In this document: piece after piece, positions 26,739 through 36,765 of the stretch | Position numbering within the stretch: the first letter of the stretch is position 1 | How the letters are laid out: every line of letters starts with the position of its first letter | Origin: Thiocystis minor | Lineage (GTDB): Bacteria; Pseudomonadota; Gammaproteobacteria; Chromatiales; Chromatiaceae | Direction of reading: 5' to 3' | DNA: 57,068 bases | NCBI RefSeq assembly: GCF_016653465.1 | Contig: NZ_NHSQ01000077.1 | Span: 1 to 57,068 of the forward strand | Made by a program: the position numbers and the translations under genes | The notes under the pieces: model-generated | Told to the model about the DNA's origin: nothing | Database searches by the model: none | The model's input: only the letters and a program-made list of their open reading frames with translations

Positions 26739-28001
26739 ATGGTTTCAATCAGTCGAATCTTTGTGTGGGGCATGCTGGTTCTGATGCCGACGAGCCTGTT
26801 TGCCAGTGACGATTCCATCGTGCTTGGCATGGGCTGTTTCTGGGGGGCGGAGAAACGGATGTCCGAGATTCCCGGCGTGATCGATGTCGAGTCCGGCTAT
26901 GCCGGCGGCGATGACCCAGCGGCGGGCTACGAGGACGTGCTGAAGCTGGAGAGGGCGCTGCGGCGCGGCGCCTCCGGGCAACGCAATCATGCCGAAGTCG
27001 TCAGGGTGCGCTTCGATCCTGAGCGCGTGAGTCTCGAAACCATCCTGAAAAGGTTCTGGGAGAGCCACGATCCCACGCAGGGCGATCGTCAGGGTAACGA
27101 TTTAGGCAGCAATTACCGCAGCGCCATCTATACCCGCGATGAGGCGCAAAGGGCCGTCGCGCTGTCGACCCGTACGGCGTATCAGCAAGCGCTGAGTCAG
27201 GCGGGACATGGTCGGATCACCACCGAAATCGCGCCCCTGCGCCACTACATTCGCGGCGAGGAGCAGCATCAGGATTACCTGAAGAAGAACCCCAACGGTT
27301 ATTGCGGGCTCGGTGGCACGGGCGTGGTCTTCCCCGGCGGGGAGACCAAGGCGGGACCACCGCCGCTGGCGGCGGATCAGCTCGCGTGGGATCGGCAGTT
27401 GATCGTGTTCGAGGCGGAAGACTGTCCCTTTTGCAAGCAGTTCCATGCCGAGGTGATGGACGCCTGGCAGTCGGAGATTCCCATTGCCGCCACCCTCAAC
27501 CACGAACCGCCTAAGGACTGGACGTTGCAGAAGGCATTGTTCGCCACGCCGACCACAGTGCTCTTCGAGCAGGGACGGGAGGTGTCCCGTTTCACCGGCT
27601 ACCAGGGCGACAAGGAGCGCTTCTGGAAATGGCTGGGGTTTCAGGTTCTGACGCCGGCGCAGCAGCGGGTCGCCTTCGAACAGGGCACCGAGCCGGCGTT
27701 CACCGGCTCTCATCTCGATGAAAAACGCCCGGGTATGTTCGTCGATGCGGTCACCGGCGCCCCCCTGTTTCGCAGCGATGCCAAGTTCGAAAGCGGCACC
27801 GGCTGGCCCAGCTTCTTCAATCCAGTCGAGGGAGCGATTACCCTGCACGAGGATCGCTCGCACGGGATGCGCCGGGTCGAGGTGCGCAGCGCAAGCTCCG
27901 GGATGCACCTGGGGCATGTGTTCGACGACGGTCCCCCTCCGTCAGGCAAGCGTTACTGCATCAACGGAAACGTCCTGAAATTCGAGCCGGACGCCGAATG
28001 A
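26739..28001 (+). CDS. msrAB: Methionine sulfoxide reductase fusion MsrA-thioredoxin-like-MsrB
   Basis: 420 residues. An N-terminal signal segment (about 1-22, ending SLFA-S) indicates export. Residues 25-195 are MsrA with GCFWGAE (catalytic Cys33) and GSNYRSAIY. Residues 215-300 are thioredoxin-like with DCPFCKQF (Cys229, Cys232). Residues 305-420 are MsrB with SGTGWPSFF and RYCINGN (Cys407). The MsrB part lacks the CxxC zinc pairs. It reduces both S- and R-methionine sulfoxide in secreted or periplasmic proteins. The middle thioredoxin-like domain differs from the Neisseria PilB order (thioredoxin first) and could act as an internal electron donor. It overlaps the DUF1415 gene by 4 bases. 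Confidence 0.93.
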   Translation: MVSISRIFVWGMLVLMPTSLFASDDSIVLGMGCFWGAEKRMSEIPGVIDVESGYAGGDDPAAGYEDVLKLERALRRGASGQRNHAEVVRVRFDPERVSLETILKRFWESHDPTQGDRQGNDLGSNYRSAIYTRDEAQRAVALSTRTAYQQALSQAGHGRITTEIAPLRHYIRGEEQHQDYLKKNPNGYCGLGGTGVVFPGGETKAGPPPLAADQLAWDRQLIVFEAEDCPFCKQFHAEVMDAWQSEIPIAATLNHEPPKDWTLQKALFATPTTVLFEQGREVSRFTGYQGDKERFWKWLGFQVLTPAQQRVAFEQGTEPAFTGSHLDEKRPGMFVDAVTGAPLFRSDAKFESGTGWPSFFNPVEGAITLHEDRSHGMRRVEVRSASSGMHLGHVFDDGPPPSGKRYCINGNVLKFEPDAE

Positions 28002-28540
28002 ACGACGAGGCGATCATCGCGGCGACGCGGCACTGGATTGAGCAGGCGGTGATCGGGTTGAACCTCTGCCCGTTCGCCAAGGTGGTCTACGTGAAGCGTC
28101 AGGTACGCTTCGTGGTGAGTCATGCACGTCATCTGGACGGATTGCTTGAAGACCTCGACCGCGAGCTGGAGTTTCTTGTCGCCGCCGACCAGGATGCCGT
28201 CGAGACGACGCTGTTGATCCACCCCACGCTTTTGCCGGATTTTCTCGATTTCAATGAGTTCATGCCGCTGGCCGAGGCGAGCGTGGAGGAACACGACCTG
28301 CAGGGTGTCATCCAGATCGCCAGCTTTCACCCGGCCTTTCAGTTCGCGGGAACGGCACCCGAGGATCTCGGCAACCTCACCAATCGGGCGCCGTTTCCGA
28401 CGCTGCACCTGCTGCGCGAGGACAGCATCGCGCGCGCGGTGACGGCATTTCCCCAGGCCGAGACGATTTATGAACGCAATATCGAGACGATCGAGGCGCT
28501 GGGACAGGCGGGTTGGCAGGCTTTGTGGCGCAAGCCCTGA
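27998..28540 (+). CDS. DUF1415 family protein
   Basis: 180 residues matching DUF1415 throughout: ATRHWIEQAVIGLNLCPFAKVVYVKRQVRF at the start, TTLLIHPTLLPDFLDFNEFM, GVIQIASFHPAFQFAGT and NRAPFPTLHLLREDSI. The N-terminal LCPFA cysteine and the FHPxF segment are conserved in the family. It is cytosolic with unknown function and common in proteobacteria. It is translationally coupled to the Msr fusion (ATGA), although that protein appears to be exported. Confidence 0.9.
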   Translation: MNDEAIIAATRHWIEQAVIGLNLCPFAKVVYVKRQVRFVVSHARHLDGLLEDLDRELEFLVAADQDAVETTLLIHPTLLPDFLDFNEFMPLAEASVEEHDLQGVIQIASFHPAFQFAGTAPEDLGNLTNRAPFPTLHLLREDSIARAVTAFPQAETIYERNIETIEALGQAGWQALWRKP

Positions 28541-28655
28541 GCAGGTCGTGAACAGGTTCCATACTCGAGACGCACCAGCCTGAGCTGGATGCGCGCGCAT
28601 ATTCCGCCGCCGGTGACGGTGACCATCGGTGGGCCGTCGCTCGGCGGCATGATGC

Positions 28656-29183
28656 TCAATCGCCTTCGAACTCGCACAGCGCAAAGACCTTTTGTCCACG
28701 GCTTTCGAGCCGCCGGCGCCCGCCAAGATCGGGCAGATCGATGACGAAACAGCACTCGACGATCCCGCCGCCCATGCTCTCGATCAAGTTGCAGGCCGCC
28801 TCCGCCGTGCCGCCGGTCGCGATCAGGTCATCGACCAGTAGCACCTGCTCGCCCTCGGTCACCGAATCGACATGCATCTCGATGCGGTCGGTGCCGTATT
28901 CGAGATCGTAGTCGTGGCCGACGGTCTCGGCCGGCAGCTTGCCTTGCTTGCGAATCGGCACGAAGCCGACGCCGAGTTGATAGGCCAGCGCCGCGCCGAT
29001 GATGAAACCGCGCGCCTCGATGCCGGCCACCCGATCGATCTTCACGGGGGTGTAGCGATGGACCAGTTCATTGATGGTGACGCGCAGTCCGACTGGATCC
29101 TTGAGCAGGGTCGTGATGTCGCGAAACATGACGCCCTGCTTGGGATAATGGGGAACGGTGCGAATGAGCGACTTGATGGGCAT
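28656..29183 (-). CDS. apt: Adenine phosphoribosyltransferase
   Basis: 175 residues from the ATG at 29183 ([20 protein letters not shown]); a longer open frame upstream runs into the mtnP end. The family signature is present: [42 protein letters not shown], and the PRPP loop [15 protein letters not shown]. It makes AMP from adenine and PRPP. The gene lies 20 bases after MTA phosphorylase, whose product is adenine, so the two form a short salvage pathway from methylthioadenosine to AMP. Confidence 0.96.
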   Translation of the reverse strand: MPIKSLIRTVPHYPKQGVMFRDITTLLKDPVGLRVTINELVHRYTPVKIDRVAGIEARGFIIGAALAYQLGVGFVPIRKQGKLPAETVGHDYDLEYGTDRIEMHVDSVTEGEQVLLVDDLIATGGTAEAACNLIESMGGGIVECCFVIDLPDLGGRRRLESRGQKVFALCEFEGD

Positions 29184-29203
29184 GGCTCTCTTTCCGGAAA
29201 GGG

Positions 29204-30094
<891 letters not shown>

Positions 30095-30338
30095 TCACGA
30101 TCCCCCGCCATGCGATTGTCAATAGGGCCGACAGTCTACCCGATTGGTCGCGTGAAAATGAACGGCGGGACCAAACTTCCGCGGGACGTTCGTTTGACCT
30201 GTATCAATTCAGCGGGAAGGCATGCCTTTGAGGATGGCGCCGCCCGGTTTAATGTCGCGCGAGGCGGGAATCGCCCACCTATCGACTCGGTTCGTTCGGC
30301 GGTGCGAGGCTCGAGGGTTTTTCCAACGACCGCTTTCG

Positions 30339-32021
30339 ATGTACAGCATAGGCCAGCCTCTCATGATTTCCCCACCATTCTTCAGCCGCGGCGACCTGGA
30401 CGGCTTCTTCGGTCTTTTCGTCGACAACCTCCTGCAGATCATGCTGATCGTCCTGCTCGGGCCGATCATCTGCGGTTTTACCTCGACGCAGATCGCCGAA
30501 CAGATCCTGCCCGCTGTCGCCCTGTCGGTGGTCTTCGGGAACCTCTTCTATGCCTGGCAGGCACGCCGGCTTGCGCGCCGCACCGGTCGCGACGACGTGA
30601 CCGCGCTGCCCTATGGCATCAATACCGTCAGTCTCATGGCCTTCATGTTCCTGGTCATTGGCCCGGTCTACCGTGACACGGGCAACCCGGAGTTGGCCTG
30701 GCAAGTCGGTTTGTTCGCCTGTTTCCTGAACGGGGCGATGGAGATCGTCGGGGCCTACGGCGCCGACTGGCTGCGCCGCAATACGCCCCGCGCGGCCCTG
30801 CTCTCGGCGCTCGCCGGCATTGCCGTGACCTTCATCGCCATGGGTTTTGTCTTCCACATCTTCGCGGCTCCGGCGCTGGCGTTGCTGCCGATGATGATCC
30901 TGCTCGGTGTCTATGCGGCCAAGCTGCGTCTGCCCTGGGGGTTGCCCGGCGGGTTTGTCGCGGTCTGCGTCGGCGTGGCGATCGCGGCGGCGCTGCACGC
31001 GCTCGGCTGGCTGGAAAGCACGACGCCCGCGGTCGCGGCGGATCTTGGGCTGCACCTGCCGCGGCCAGTGCCAGACTCGATGCTGGCCCTGATGTTCTCG
31101 CCCCTGGGCTGGCAGTACTTCGCCGTCATCCTGCCAATGGGTCTGTTCAACATCATCGGCGCGCTTCAGAACCTGGAAAGCGCCGAAGCGGCGGGCGACC
31201 GCTACGAGACGCGCCCGTCGCTGCTGGCGAACGGCGCCGGCACGCTCCTGGCCGCCAGCTTCGGCAGCCCTTTTCCGACGACCATCTATATCGGCCACCC
31301 GGCCTGGAAATCCATGGGGGCGGGAACGGGCTATTCGGTGCTGAATGCCATCGCCATGAGTTTGCTCTGTTTGACCGGAACCTATGCCGTCGTCATGGCC
31401 TGGGTGCCGCTGGAGGCGACCCTCGGCATCCTGCTCTGGATCGGCCTGAGCATCACGGCCCAGGCGTTTCAGGAGACGCCGCGCCGGCATGCGCTGGCGG
31501 TGAGTCTCGGCATGATCCCGGCGCTGGCGGCCTGGGCCTTGCTGTTGATCGAAACCACACTGCGGGTCAGTGGCTCCTCGCTGTTCGCGGTGGCGGACAA
31601 GTTCGGCAGCGACCTCTATATCCACGGTGTCATCGCGCTCAATCAGGGATTCATCTTCACCTCGACCATCCTGGCCGCCATGCTCGCCTTCATGATCGAC
31701 CGCCGTTTCGATCAGGCGGCCGGTTGGTGTCTTGCCGCCTCGATCCTCTCCTACTTTGGCGTCATCCACTCCTACCGACTGACCGAGAGCGGTGTGCAGA
31801 ATCATTTTGGCCTGAATGCCGCGCCGGAATTCGCCGCAATCTACGCACTCTGCGCGCTGCTCCTGTGGCTGCTGCATCGCGATGCCCGGCGCGCGGCTCG
31901 ATCATCCGGCGCGCTGCCCCCGAGCGCTGGCCAGTCGCTCCAGCCGGGACCGACGCTCGCCGCCCGACACCCGGCGCCAGATTTGGCTGAAGCCGCGCCA
32001 AGAGATCGCGCGCATCCCTGA
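30339..32021 (+). CDS. NCS2 family nucleobase permease
   Basis: About 560 residues, integral membrane protein with some 12-14 hydrophobic segments. It has YGINTVSLMAFMFLVIGPVYRDTG near segment 2-3, GLFNIIGALQNLESAEAAGDRYETRPSLL (the Glu-containing region of NCS2 carriers) and FGSPFPTTIYIGHPAWKSMGAGTGYSVLNA. It resembles the AzgA/xanthine-uracil permease side of the superfamily but is unusual in sequence, so the base carried (purine likely) is uncertain. Start options are ATG 30339 and 30363; neither has a strong ribosome site. The C-terminal 50 residues are proline- and alanine-rich and probably cytosolic. It is divergent from mtnP-apt. Confidence 0.85.
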   Translation: MYSIGQPLMISPPFFSRGDLDGFFGLFVDNLLQIMLIVLLGPIICGFTSTQIAEQILPAVALSVVFGNLFYAWQARRLARRTGRDDVTALPYGINTVSLMAFMFLVIGPVYRDTGNPELAWQVGLFACFLNGAMEIVGAYGADWLRRNTPRAALLSALAGIAVTFIAMGFVFHIFAAPALALLPMMILLGVYAAKLRLPWGLPGGFVAVCVGVAIAAALHALGWLESTTPAVAADLGLHLPRPVPDSMLALMFSPLGWQYFAVILPMGLFNIIGALQNLESAEAAGDRYETRPSLLANGAGTLLAASFGSPFPTTIYIGHPAWKSMGAGTGYSVLNAIAMSLLCLTGTYAVVMAWVPLEATLGILLWIGLSITAQAFQETPRRHALAVSLGMIPALAAWALLLIETTLRVSGSSLFAVADKFGSDLYIHGVIALNQGFIFTSTILAAMLAFMIDRRFDQAAGWCLAASILSYFGVIHSYRLTESGVQNHFGLNAAPEFAAIYALCALLLWLLHRDARRAARSSGALPPSAGQSLQPGPTLAARHPAPDLAEAAPRDRAHP

Positions 32022-32120
32022 ATGCCGTCTCCCGCCACCCCCGGCGCGCAGCGACCCCAGATCGGCGCAACCAACCAGGCGGGCCAGCCGGATGCGTTTT
32101 CACGCGTGGATTCAGGTATC

Positions 32121-32184
32121 CTAAGCCGCGTCCGGACCGCTGTGGGTTTGCGGAAACGGCATTTTTCGCTCTGGACGCGGTTAG
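32121..32184. repeat. Degenerate short relative of the TTAAACCGCG element
   Basis: CTAAGCCGCGTCC at 32121 and GGACGCGGTTAG ending at 32184 form an imperfect inverted repeat 64 bases long. The ends are one or two bases off the TTAAACCGCG motif and the body is shorter than the 87-bp copies. It lies between the permease and argS. Confidence 0.5.
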
Positions 32185-32299
32185 GTGCCCAACTCTCTTT
32201 ATTATCCTGTGCGGATGTTGGCGGCGAGCGGCCCCGAGGATCCTCTAACGGCTCCATCGGCACTGTCGACCGCGCAACGTCGCCGAGTCGTCAATCCGA

Positions 32300-34105
32300 A
32301 TGAAGCAAGACATCAAAGACCTCATCAGCGCCGCACTGACGGCCCTCGTGTCCAACGGCCAGCTCGACGCCCCGGAATTGCCCGAGCCGATGCTGGAGCG
32401 TACCCGCGACACCGCTCACGGCGACTTCGCCACCAACGTGGCGATGGTGCTCGCCAAGCTCACCCGTGCCAAACCGCGCGAGCTGGCGCAACGGCTGGTG
32501 GAAGCGCTGCCGCCCTCGCCGCTGGTCACGCGGGTGGAGATCGCCGGACCGGGCTTCATCAACTTCTTTCTGGCCGACACGGCCTATCGCGCCGAGATTC
32601 CCCGCATCCTGGAGGCCGGTCACGAGTTTGGCCGCAGCCGCATCGGTGCTGGCCGGCGGGTGCAGGTCGAATTCGTCTCCGCCAACCCGACCGGCCCGCT
32701 GCATGTCGGACACGGACGCGGCGCCGCCTATGGGGCGGTGGTCGCGGATCTGCTGGCCGCGGTCGGCTTCAACGTCCATCGCGAGTATTACGTCAACGAC
32801 GCCGGGCGCCAGATGGACATCCTCTGCGCCTCGGTCTGGCTGCGCTATCTGGAACTCTGCGGCGAGGATCTGCGTTTTCCGAGCAACGGCTACAGGGGCG
32901 ACTATGTCTGGGACATCGCCGCGACCCTGCACCGCGAGCATGGCGACGCCTATCGTCATCCTGCGGAGAATGTCTTCGCCGGGGCGCCCGAGGATGCCGC
33001 CAGCGCTGACGAGCACGACGAGGAAGGCAATCCCCTACCGAATGCCCCTGTGGGCGACAAAGAGGCCCATATCGACGGGCTCATCGTCGCCGCCAAGCGT
33101 CTGCTCGGCGACCACCGTTATCGGTATGTCTTCGAGTTGGGGCTGAACATCATCCTCGACGATATTCGCGACGATCTGTCCGGGTTCGGCGTCGACTATC
33201 AGGAGTGGTATTCGGAACGCTCGCTGACCGAGAGCGGCGCGGTCAATAAGGCCATCGAGCGTTTGCGCGCGGGCGGCCATCTCTACGAACAAAACGGCGC
33301 GCTCTGGTTCTGCTCGACCGCCTTCGGCGACGAAAAGGACCGGGTGGTGGTGCGCGACAACGGCCAGAGCACCTATTTCGCCTCCGACATCGCCTATCAC
33401 ATGGACAAGCTCGAACGCGGGTTCGACCGGGTCATCGATATCTGGGGCGCTGACCATCACGGCTATATCCCGCGCGTGAAGGCGGCGCTCCAGGCGCTTG
33501 GCGACGATGCCGACCGGCTCGACGTGCTGCTGGTGCAGTTCGCGATCCTCTATCGCGGCGGCGAGAAGGCGCAGATGTCCACCCGCTCCGGCGAGTTCGT
33601 CACCCTGCGCGCGCTGCGCCAGGAAGTCGGACGCGATGCCGCGCGCTTTTTCTATGTCATGCGCCGCTGCGAGCAGCACCTGGATTTCGACCTGGATCTG
33701 GCCAAGTCCGAGTCCTCCGACAACCCGGTTTATTATGTGCAGTACGCCCACGCCCGCGTCTGTAGCGTGCTGCGTCAGGCCGCCGAGAAGGGCATGGTGG
33801 TCGACCCAAGCCCTGGCGCGATCAACCTGGAACGTCTCGTCGAGGATCACGAACAGGCGCTGCTGCGCAGCCTGACCCGTTATCCCGAGGTGGTCGAGAC
33901 GGCCGCGCTCAAGGCCGAGCCGCACCAGCTCACCCAGTATCTGCGCGAGCTGGCCAATGATTTTCACACCTACTACAACGCCCACCAGTTTCTGGTGGAG
34001 GACGCCGTCCTGCGTGACGCGCGCATCAAACTGATCCTGGCCGCGCGGCAGGTGTTGCGCAATGGTCTGGGCCTGCTCGGCGTCTCGGCACCGGAGAACA
34101 TGTAA
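32300..34105 (+). CDS. argS: Arginyl-tRNA synthetase
   Basis: 601 residues, class I synthetase. It has the N-terminal Add-1 domain (about 1-115), the ATP-binding [23 protein letters not shown] with HVGH as the HIGH motif, [15 protein letters not shown], the [14 protein letters not shown] segment in place of KMSKS (MSTRSG, common in this enzyme), and the C-terminal anticodon-binding helices ending [19 protein letters not shown]. It attaches arginine to tRNA-Arg in the cytosol. An insert rich in acidic residues ([17 protein letters not shown], about 234-250) is seen after the catalytic core begins. The SPOR-protein gene follows after one base, a common gammaproteobacterial pairing. Confidence 0.97.
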   Translation: MKQDIKDLISAALTALVSNGQLDAPELPEPMLERTRDTAHGDFATNVAMVLAKLTRAKPRELAQRLVEALPPSPLVTRVEIAGPGFINFFLADTAYRAEIPRILEAGHEFGRSRIGAGRRVQVEFVSANPTGPLHVGHGRGAAYGAVVADLLAAVGFNVHREYYVNDAGRQMDILCASVWLRYLELCGEDLRFPSNGYRGDYVWDIAATLHREHGDAYRHPAENVFAGAPEDAASADEHDEEGNPLPNAPVGDKEAHIDGLIVAAKRLLGDHRYRYVFELGLNIILDDIRDDLSGFGVDYQEWYSERSLTESGAVNKAIERLRAGGHLYEQNGALWFCSTAFGDEKDRVVVRDNGQSTYFASDIAYHMDKLERGFDRVIDIWGADHHGYIPRVKAALQALGDDADRLDVLLVQFAILYRGGEKAQMSTRSGEFVTLRALRQEVGRDAARFFYVMRRCEQHLDFDLDLAKSESSDNPVYYVQYAHARVCSVLRQAAEKGMVVDPSPGAINLERLVEDHEQALLRSLTRYPEVVETAALKAEPHQLTQYLRELANDFHTYYNAHQFLVEDAVLRDARIKLILAARQVLRNGLGLLGVSAPENM

Positions 34106-34106
34106 G

Positions 34107-34733
34107 ATGGTCAAGGAAACGCGACGCGGCACCCCCGCGCGGCTGCTGGTGAAACGCAAGCAGAGTTGTTCCTGTGTCTGGTGGTTGCTGTTGGGCATCG
34201 CGCTGGGCGTGGTCGCCGGCAATTTCATGTCGACACGGCGTGACGCGACGAATCCGCAACCCGGGGCATCGCCAAGCACCAACCGCGAGTCGCAAGCGGC
34301 GCCCGTACAACCGACCTTCCACTTTCCGCAGCTCCTCAATGATGCAACGGTTGAGGTCGGCGACAAGGGACCGCCGCCGCCGCCGCCGGCACCTCGGCCG
34401 CAACCGCCCGTCGAGCAACCGCAGCCAATGGTGGAAGATCCGTCGACGCTACCGTCTGACGCGCCACGGCCGGCCGAGCCCGTCCCGGCGGCTCGCAGCG
34501 GAACCTATGTGGTGCAGGCGGGTTCCTTCACCAGCGCGGCGGATGCGGAGCGCCGTAAGGCCGAACTGGCCCTGCTGGGAATCTCCAGCAGGGTTCAGAC
34601 CGCGACCCTCCCGAGCGGGAAGACCGCCTATCGCGTGCGGACCGGTGCCTATTCGAGCAAACAGGCCGCGGAGCAGGTGCGTGCTCAGCTCAAACGCAAT
34701 GGCAAGGAGGGGATGACCATCCCCATCAAATGA
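34107..34733 (+). CDS. SPOR-domain membrane protein (FtsN-like)
   Basis: 208 residues from ATG 34107, one base after the argS stop. A short basic N terminus (KETRRGTPARLLVKRK) precedes one membrane segment (about 21-39, CVWWLLLGIALGVVAGNFM), then a proline-rich periplasmic linker (PPPPPPAPRPQPP) and a C-terminal SPOR domain (about 133-208, YVVQAGSFTSAADAERRKAELALLG and YRVRTGAYSSKQAAEQVRAQLKRNG). SPOR domains bind denuded septal peptidoglycan, so a division role like FtsN is likely. The argS-ftsN order supports this. Confidence 0.88.
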   Translation: MVKETRRGTPARLLVKRKQSCSCVWWLLLGIALGVVAGNFMSTRRDATNPQPGASPSTNRESQAAPVQPTFHFPQLLNDATVEVGDKGPPPPPPAPRPQPPVEQPQPMVEDPSTLPSDAPRPAEPVPAARSGTYVVQAGSFTSAADAERRKAELALLGISSRVQTATLPSGKTAYRVRTGAYSSKQAAEQVRAQLKRNGKEGMTIPIK

Positions 34734-34784
34734 GAACGAACAGCAAGCTTGCGGAATGCAGCCGCGCGCTGCGGGATGACGCGG

Positions 34785-35450
34785 TCAATTGAGGTTCGGC
34801 GTGTGGCCGGCCGCCACATAGACCGCGCGTTCGGCGACATTGGTGGCGCGGTCGGCGACCCGCTCATAGTTATGCACGATCCACAGCAGGTAGGTTCCCG
34901 TCAGCGCGAATTCCACGTCCACGCGCATTCTGCCGAGCACCTGTTCGATGATCGCGTCCTCGTCGCGATCGACCTGCTCCTCGCGCATCACGGCCGCGCG
35001 CGCGGTGTTCTCGTCGCTGTTGGAGGTGAAGGCGTCGAGCGCGGCGGCGAGCATGGCGATGGCGTCGCCGGCGACTTCAACGATGGACGCGACTAATTCG
35101 GACGGAAGACGGCTGTCTCCGATCTTGAGCATCACGCTGGCCACGTCCCCGGCATAATCGCCGATGCGTTCCAGTTCGGACACCAGCTCCATGCAGGCGC
35201 CCAGCGCGCGCAGATCTTCGCCGGCGGGCTGATACGCGGCGAGGGTGACCAGGCACTGCTGTTCCAGCAGGCGACGCTGTTGATTGATCCCGCTGTCCGC
35301 CGCGATGATTCGCTCGGCCAAGGCCAGATCATGCTCCCGGAGACAGCTGACTGAGCGATTCAGTGCCTGGATCACCAGTTCCCCCAGGTCGCCGATGGCC
35401 GCCTGAAGCTGGATACGCTTTTTCTGCACCAGATTGATATTGTCGGTCAT
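34785..35450 (-). CDS. phoU: PhoU family phosphate-signalling protein
   Basis: 221 residues, two PhoU three-helix bundles. The family metal-binding motifs E-x-x-R-I-x-D-Y-A (SELERIGDYAGDVAS, about 88-102) and YERVADRATNVAE (about 194-206) are both present. PhoU couples the Pst transporter to the PhoR/PhoB system and is cytosolic, membrane-associated. No pst or phoBR genes are in the window, so it is separated from its usual operon, as often seen for second PhoU copies. No terminator is evident between it and the convergent SPOR gene. Confidence 0.9.
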   Translation of the reverse strand: MTDNINLVQKKRIQLQAAIGDLGELVIQALNRSVSCLREHDLALAERIIAADSGINQQRRLLEQQCLVTLAAYQPAGEDLRALGACMELVSELERIGDYAGDVASVMLKIGDSRLPSELVASIVEVAGDAIAMLAAALDAFTSNSDENTARAAVMREEQVDRDEDAIIEQVLGRMRVDVEFALTGTYLLWIVHNYERVADRATNVAERAVYVAAGHTPNLN

Positions 35451-35534
35451 CGTGGCATCCTCGTGTGAGTCATCGAAAGTACGCTCAATCGACCGGCGAT
35501 TGTCTCACAGGCATGTTGCGGAAACTGGTACGCA

Positions 35535-35559
35535 GAAAAAAACCGCCCGAATGGGCGGT
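35535..35559 (-). terminator. Rho-independent terminator for the minus-strand secreted-protein gene
   Basis: Read on the minus strand: stem ACCGCCC-ATTC-GGGCGGT followed by TTTTTTT. It lies about 130 bases beyond the stop of the gene at 35687-36049 and ahead of phoU. Confidence 0.85.
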
Positions 35560-35686
35560 TGATCCTAAAGCCTGCCGTTGAAACCGCAAAGCATACGCGC
35601 GATCTGGACTTCGGATCGCCAGCGCCATTGGCTCAAGCCAGTCCGTCCAAACCGATCAGGCGGTGGTCAGCGGTATATCATCCGGG

Positions 35687-36049
35687 TTAGCGGAAGCCCC
35701 AGCGCAGGGCGGAGGCTCCGTGACCGATGCTTTGCGCCGCATCGCCGATCGAGCCGATGCCATTGGCGACATTCGAGGTATTGCGGCCAAATACCTCGGT
35801 ATCCTCGGTCCGATTCATGACCCGTACCCGGTTATCCGTCAGATCGGCGTTGCTGTTCATGAGCCGCGAACGCGCACGGGATTCGCGGTCGATGGCCCCG
35901 GCGGCTGCATGGTTGACATCGGCCTGGCTACGCATCACTTCGTTATAGGCGCTATTGCCGTAGACATTAAAGTTATCGGCGGAAACGGCGGATGCCGACA
36001 GCAGCAGCGCGACGGAGGCGATACCGCCAAAGAGTCGATTGATGGTCAT
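35687..36049 (-). CDS. Hypothetical exported protein
   Basis: 120 residues with a clear signal peptide (MTINRLFGGIASVALLLSASAVSA, cleavage after about residue 24). The mature part is polar, rich in Asn, Arg and Asp (SRARSRLMNSNADLTDNRVRVMNRTEDTEVFG), without cysteines or membrane segments, and ends GHGASALRWGFR. I do not recognise the family. A ribosome site GAGGAGCC precedes the ATG and a good terminator follows, so it is probably a real, separately transcribed gene. Confidence 0.7.
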   Translation of the reverse strand: MTINRLFGGIASVALLLSASAVSADNFNVYGNSAYNEVMRSQADVNHAAAGAIDRESRARSRLMNSNADLTDNRVRVMNRTEDTEVFGRNTSNVANGIGSIGDAAQSIGHGASALRWGFR

Positions 36050-36127
36050 GGTTGGCTCCTCGATTCAGATTGCGATGAAATTCGGGGTGTCCGTTCGGAC
36101 GCGGTTTAAACGGAAAGCGCGATCAAT

Positions 36128-36508
36128 ATGTCAACTCTCCGCGATCAACGATTTTGGATCGGTCACAGCGAACAACTGGTTGAGGGCGCGTATCTTCGGA
36201 TCGATGCGAGCTATGCTGGCGATCCGACCTCTTTACTTGTCTTTCGATACAAGGGTCAGTGTCTGGCGTATCGGAATCTCTGCGTGCACATGCCGCGCGA
36301 GCTCGATTGCGAAAACGATATGATTTTTGACGAGACCGGTCAATATTTGCGTTGCTCGATGCATGGGATCGTCTATGACCCGCTCACGGGCGAATCGCTC
36401 AGCACGCTCTGCAACGGTCAGCGGCTGACGTCGGTCAGGGTGATGGAGGACGAAACAGGGATCTGGATCAAGGATCGGCGGCTCAGGCCGCGGCTGGCGG
36501 CGGATTGA
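36128..36508 (+). CDS. Rieske [2Fe-2S] protein
   Basis: 126 residues, a stand-alone Rieske domain. Ligands are in Cys52-x-His54 (NLCVHMPREL) and Cys76-x2-His79 (LRCSMHGIVYD). The spacing between the two boxes (22 residues) and the absence of a membrane anchor fit soluble Rieske-type ferredoxins or dioxygenase-type electron carriers more than the bc1 subunit. No oxygenase or reductase gene is next to it, so its partner is unknown. A lone CGCGGTTTAA repeat end lies just upstream at 36100. Confidence 0.88.
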   Translation: MSTLRDQRFWIGHSEQLVEGAYLRIDASYAGDPTSLLVFRYKGQCLAYRNLCVHMPRELDCENDMIFDETGQYLRCSMHGIVYDPLTGESLSTLCNGQRLTSVRVMEDETGIWIKDRRLRPRLAAD

Positions 36509-36765
36509 GGCCGGAGTGACGACGGTAGACGCGCGAGTATGGTGCGCCGAAGTCTCGCCAACGAGAGCGATCTGCGTAGTGCCTGATCGGAACTTGGCAA
36601 CGAGTAAAAAATTAATTAAAACAACGGCAACGACAACGGCGCTAAAGGTATTTGCGAATTGGCTTGTTTAGCTTATGAATGAACCGTTCCTTAGGTACCG
36701 CTGCACTGGCGGCAATCGAACCGCAAGGCGCGGCGCCTGTGCGGTTCCGGCTGCCGGATGCTGGT
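36509..36765. other. Intergenic region, no gene seen
   Basis: An AT-rich patch (AAAAAATTAATTAAAACAAC near 36605) with a fragment ACAACGGCAACGACAACGGC resembling the hexamer arrays. A stem GAACCGCA/TGCGGTTC (36719-36748), which could end the hcp message, lacks a T tract. Confidence 0.5.
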
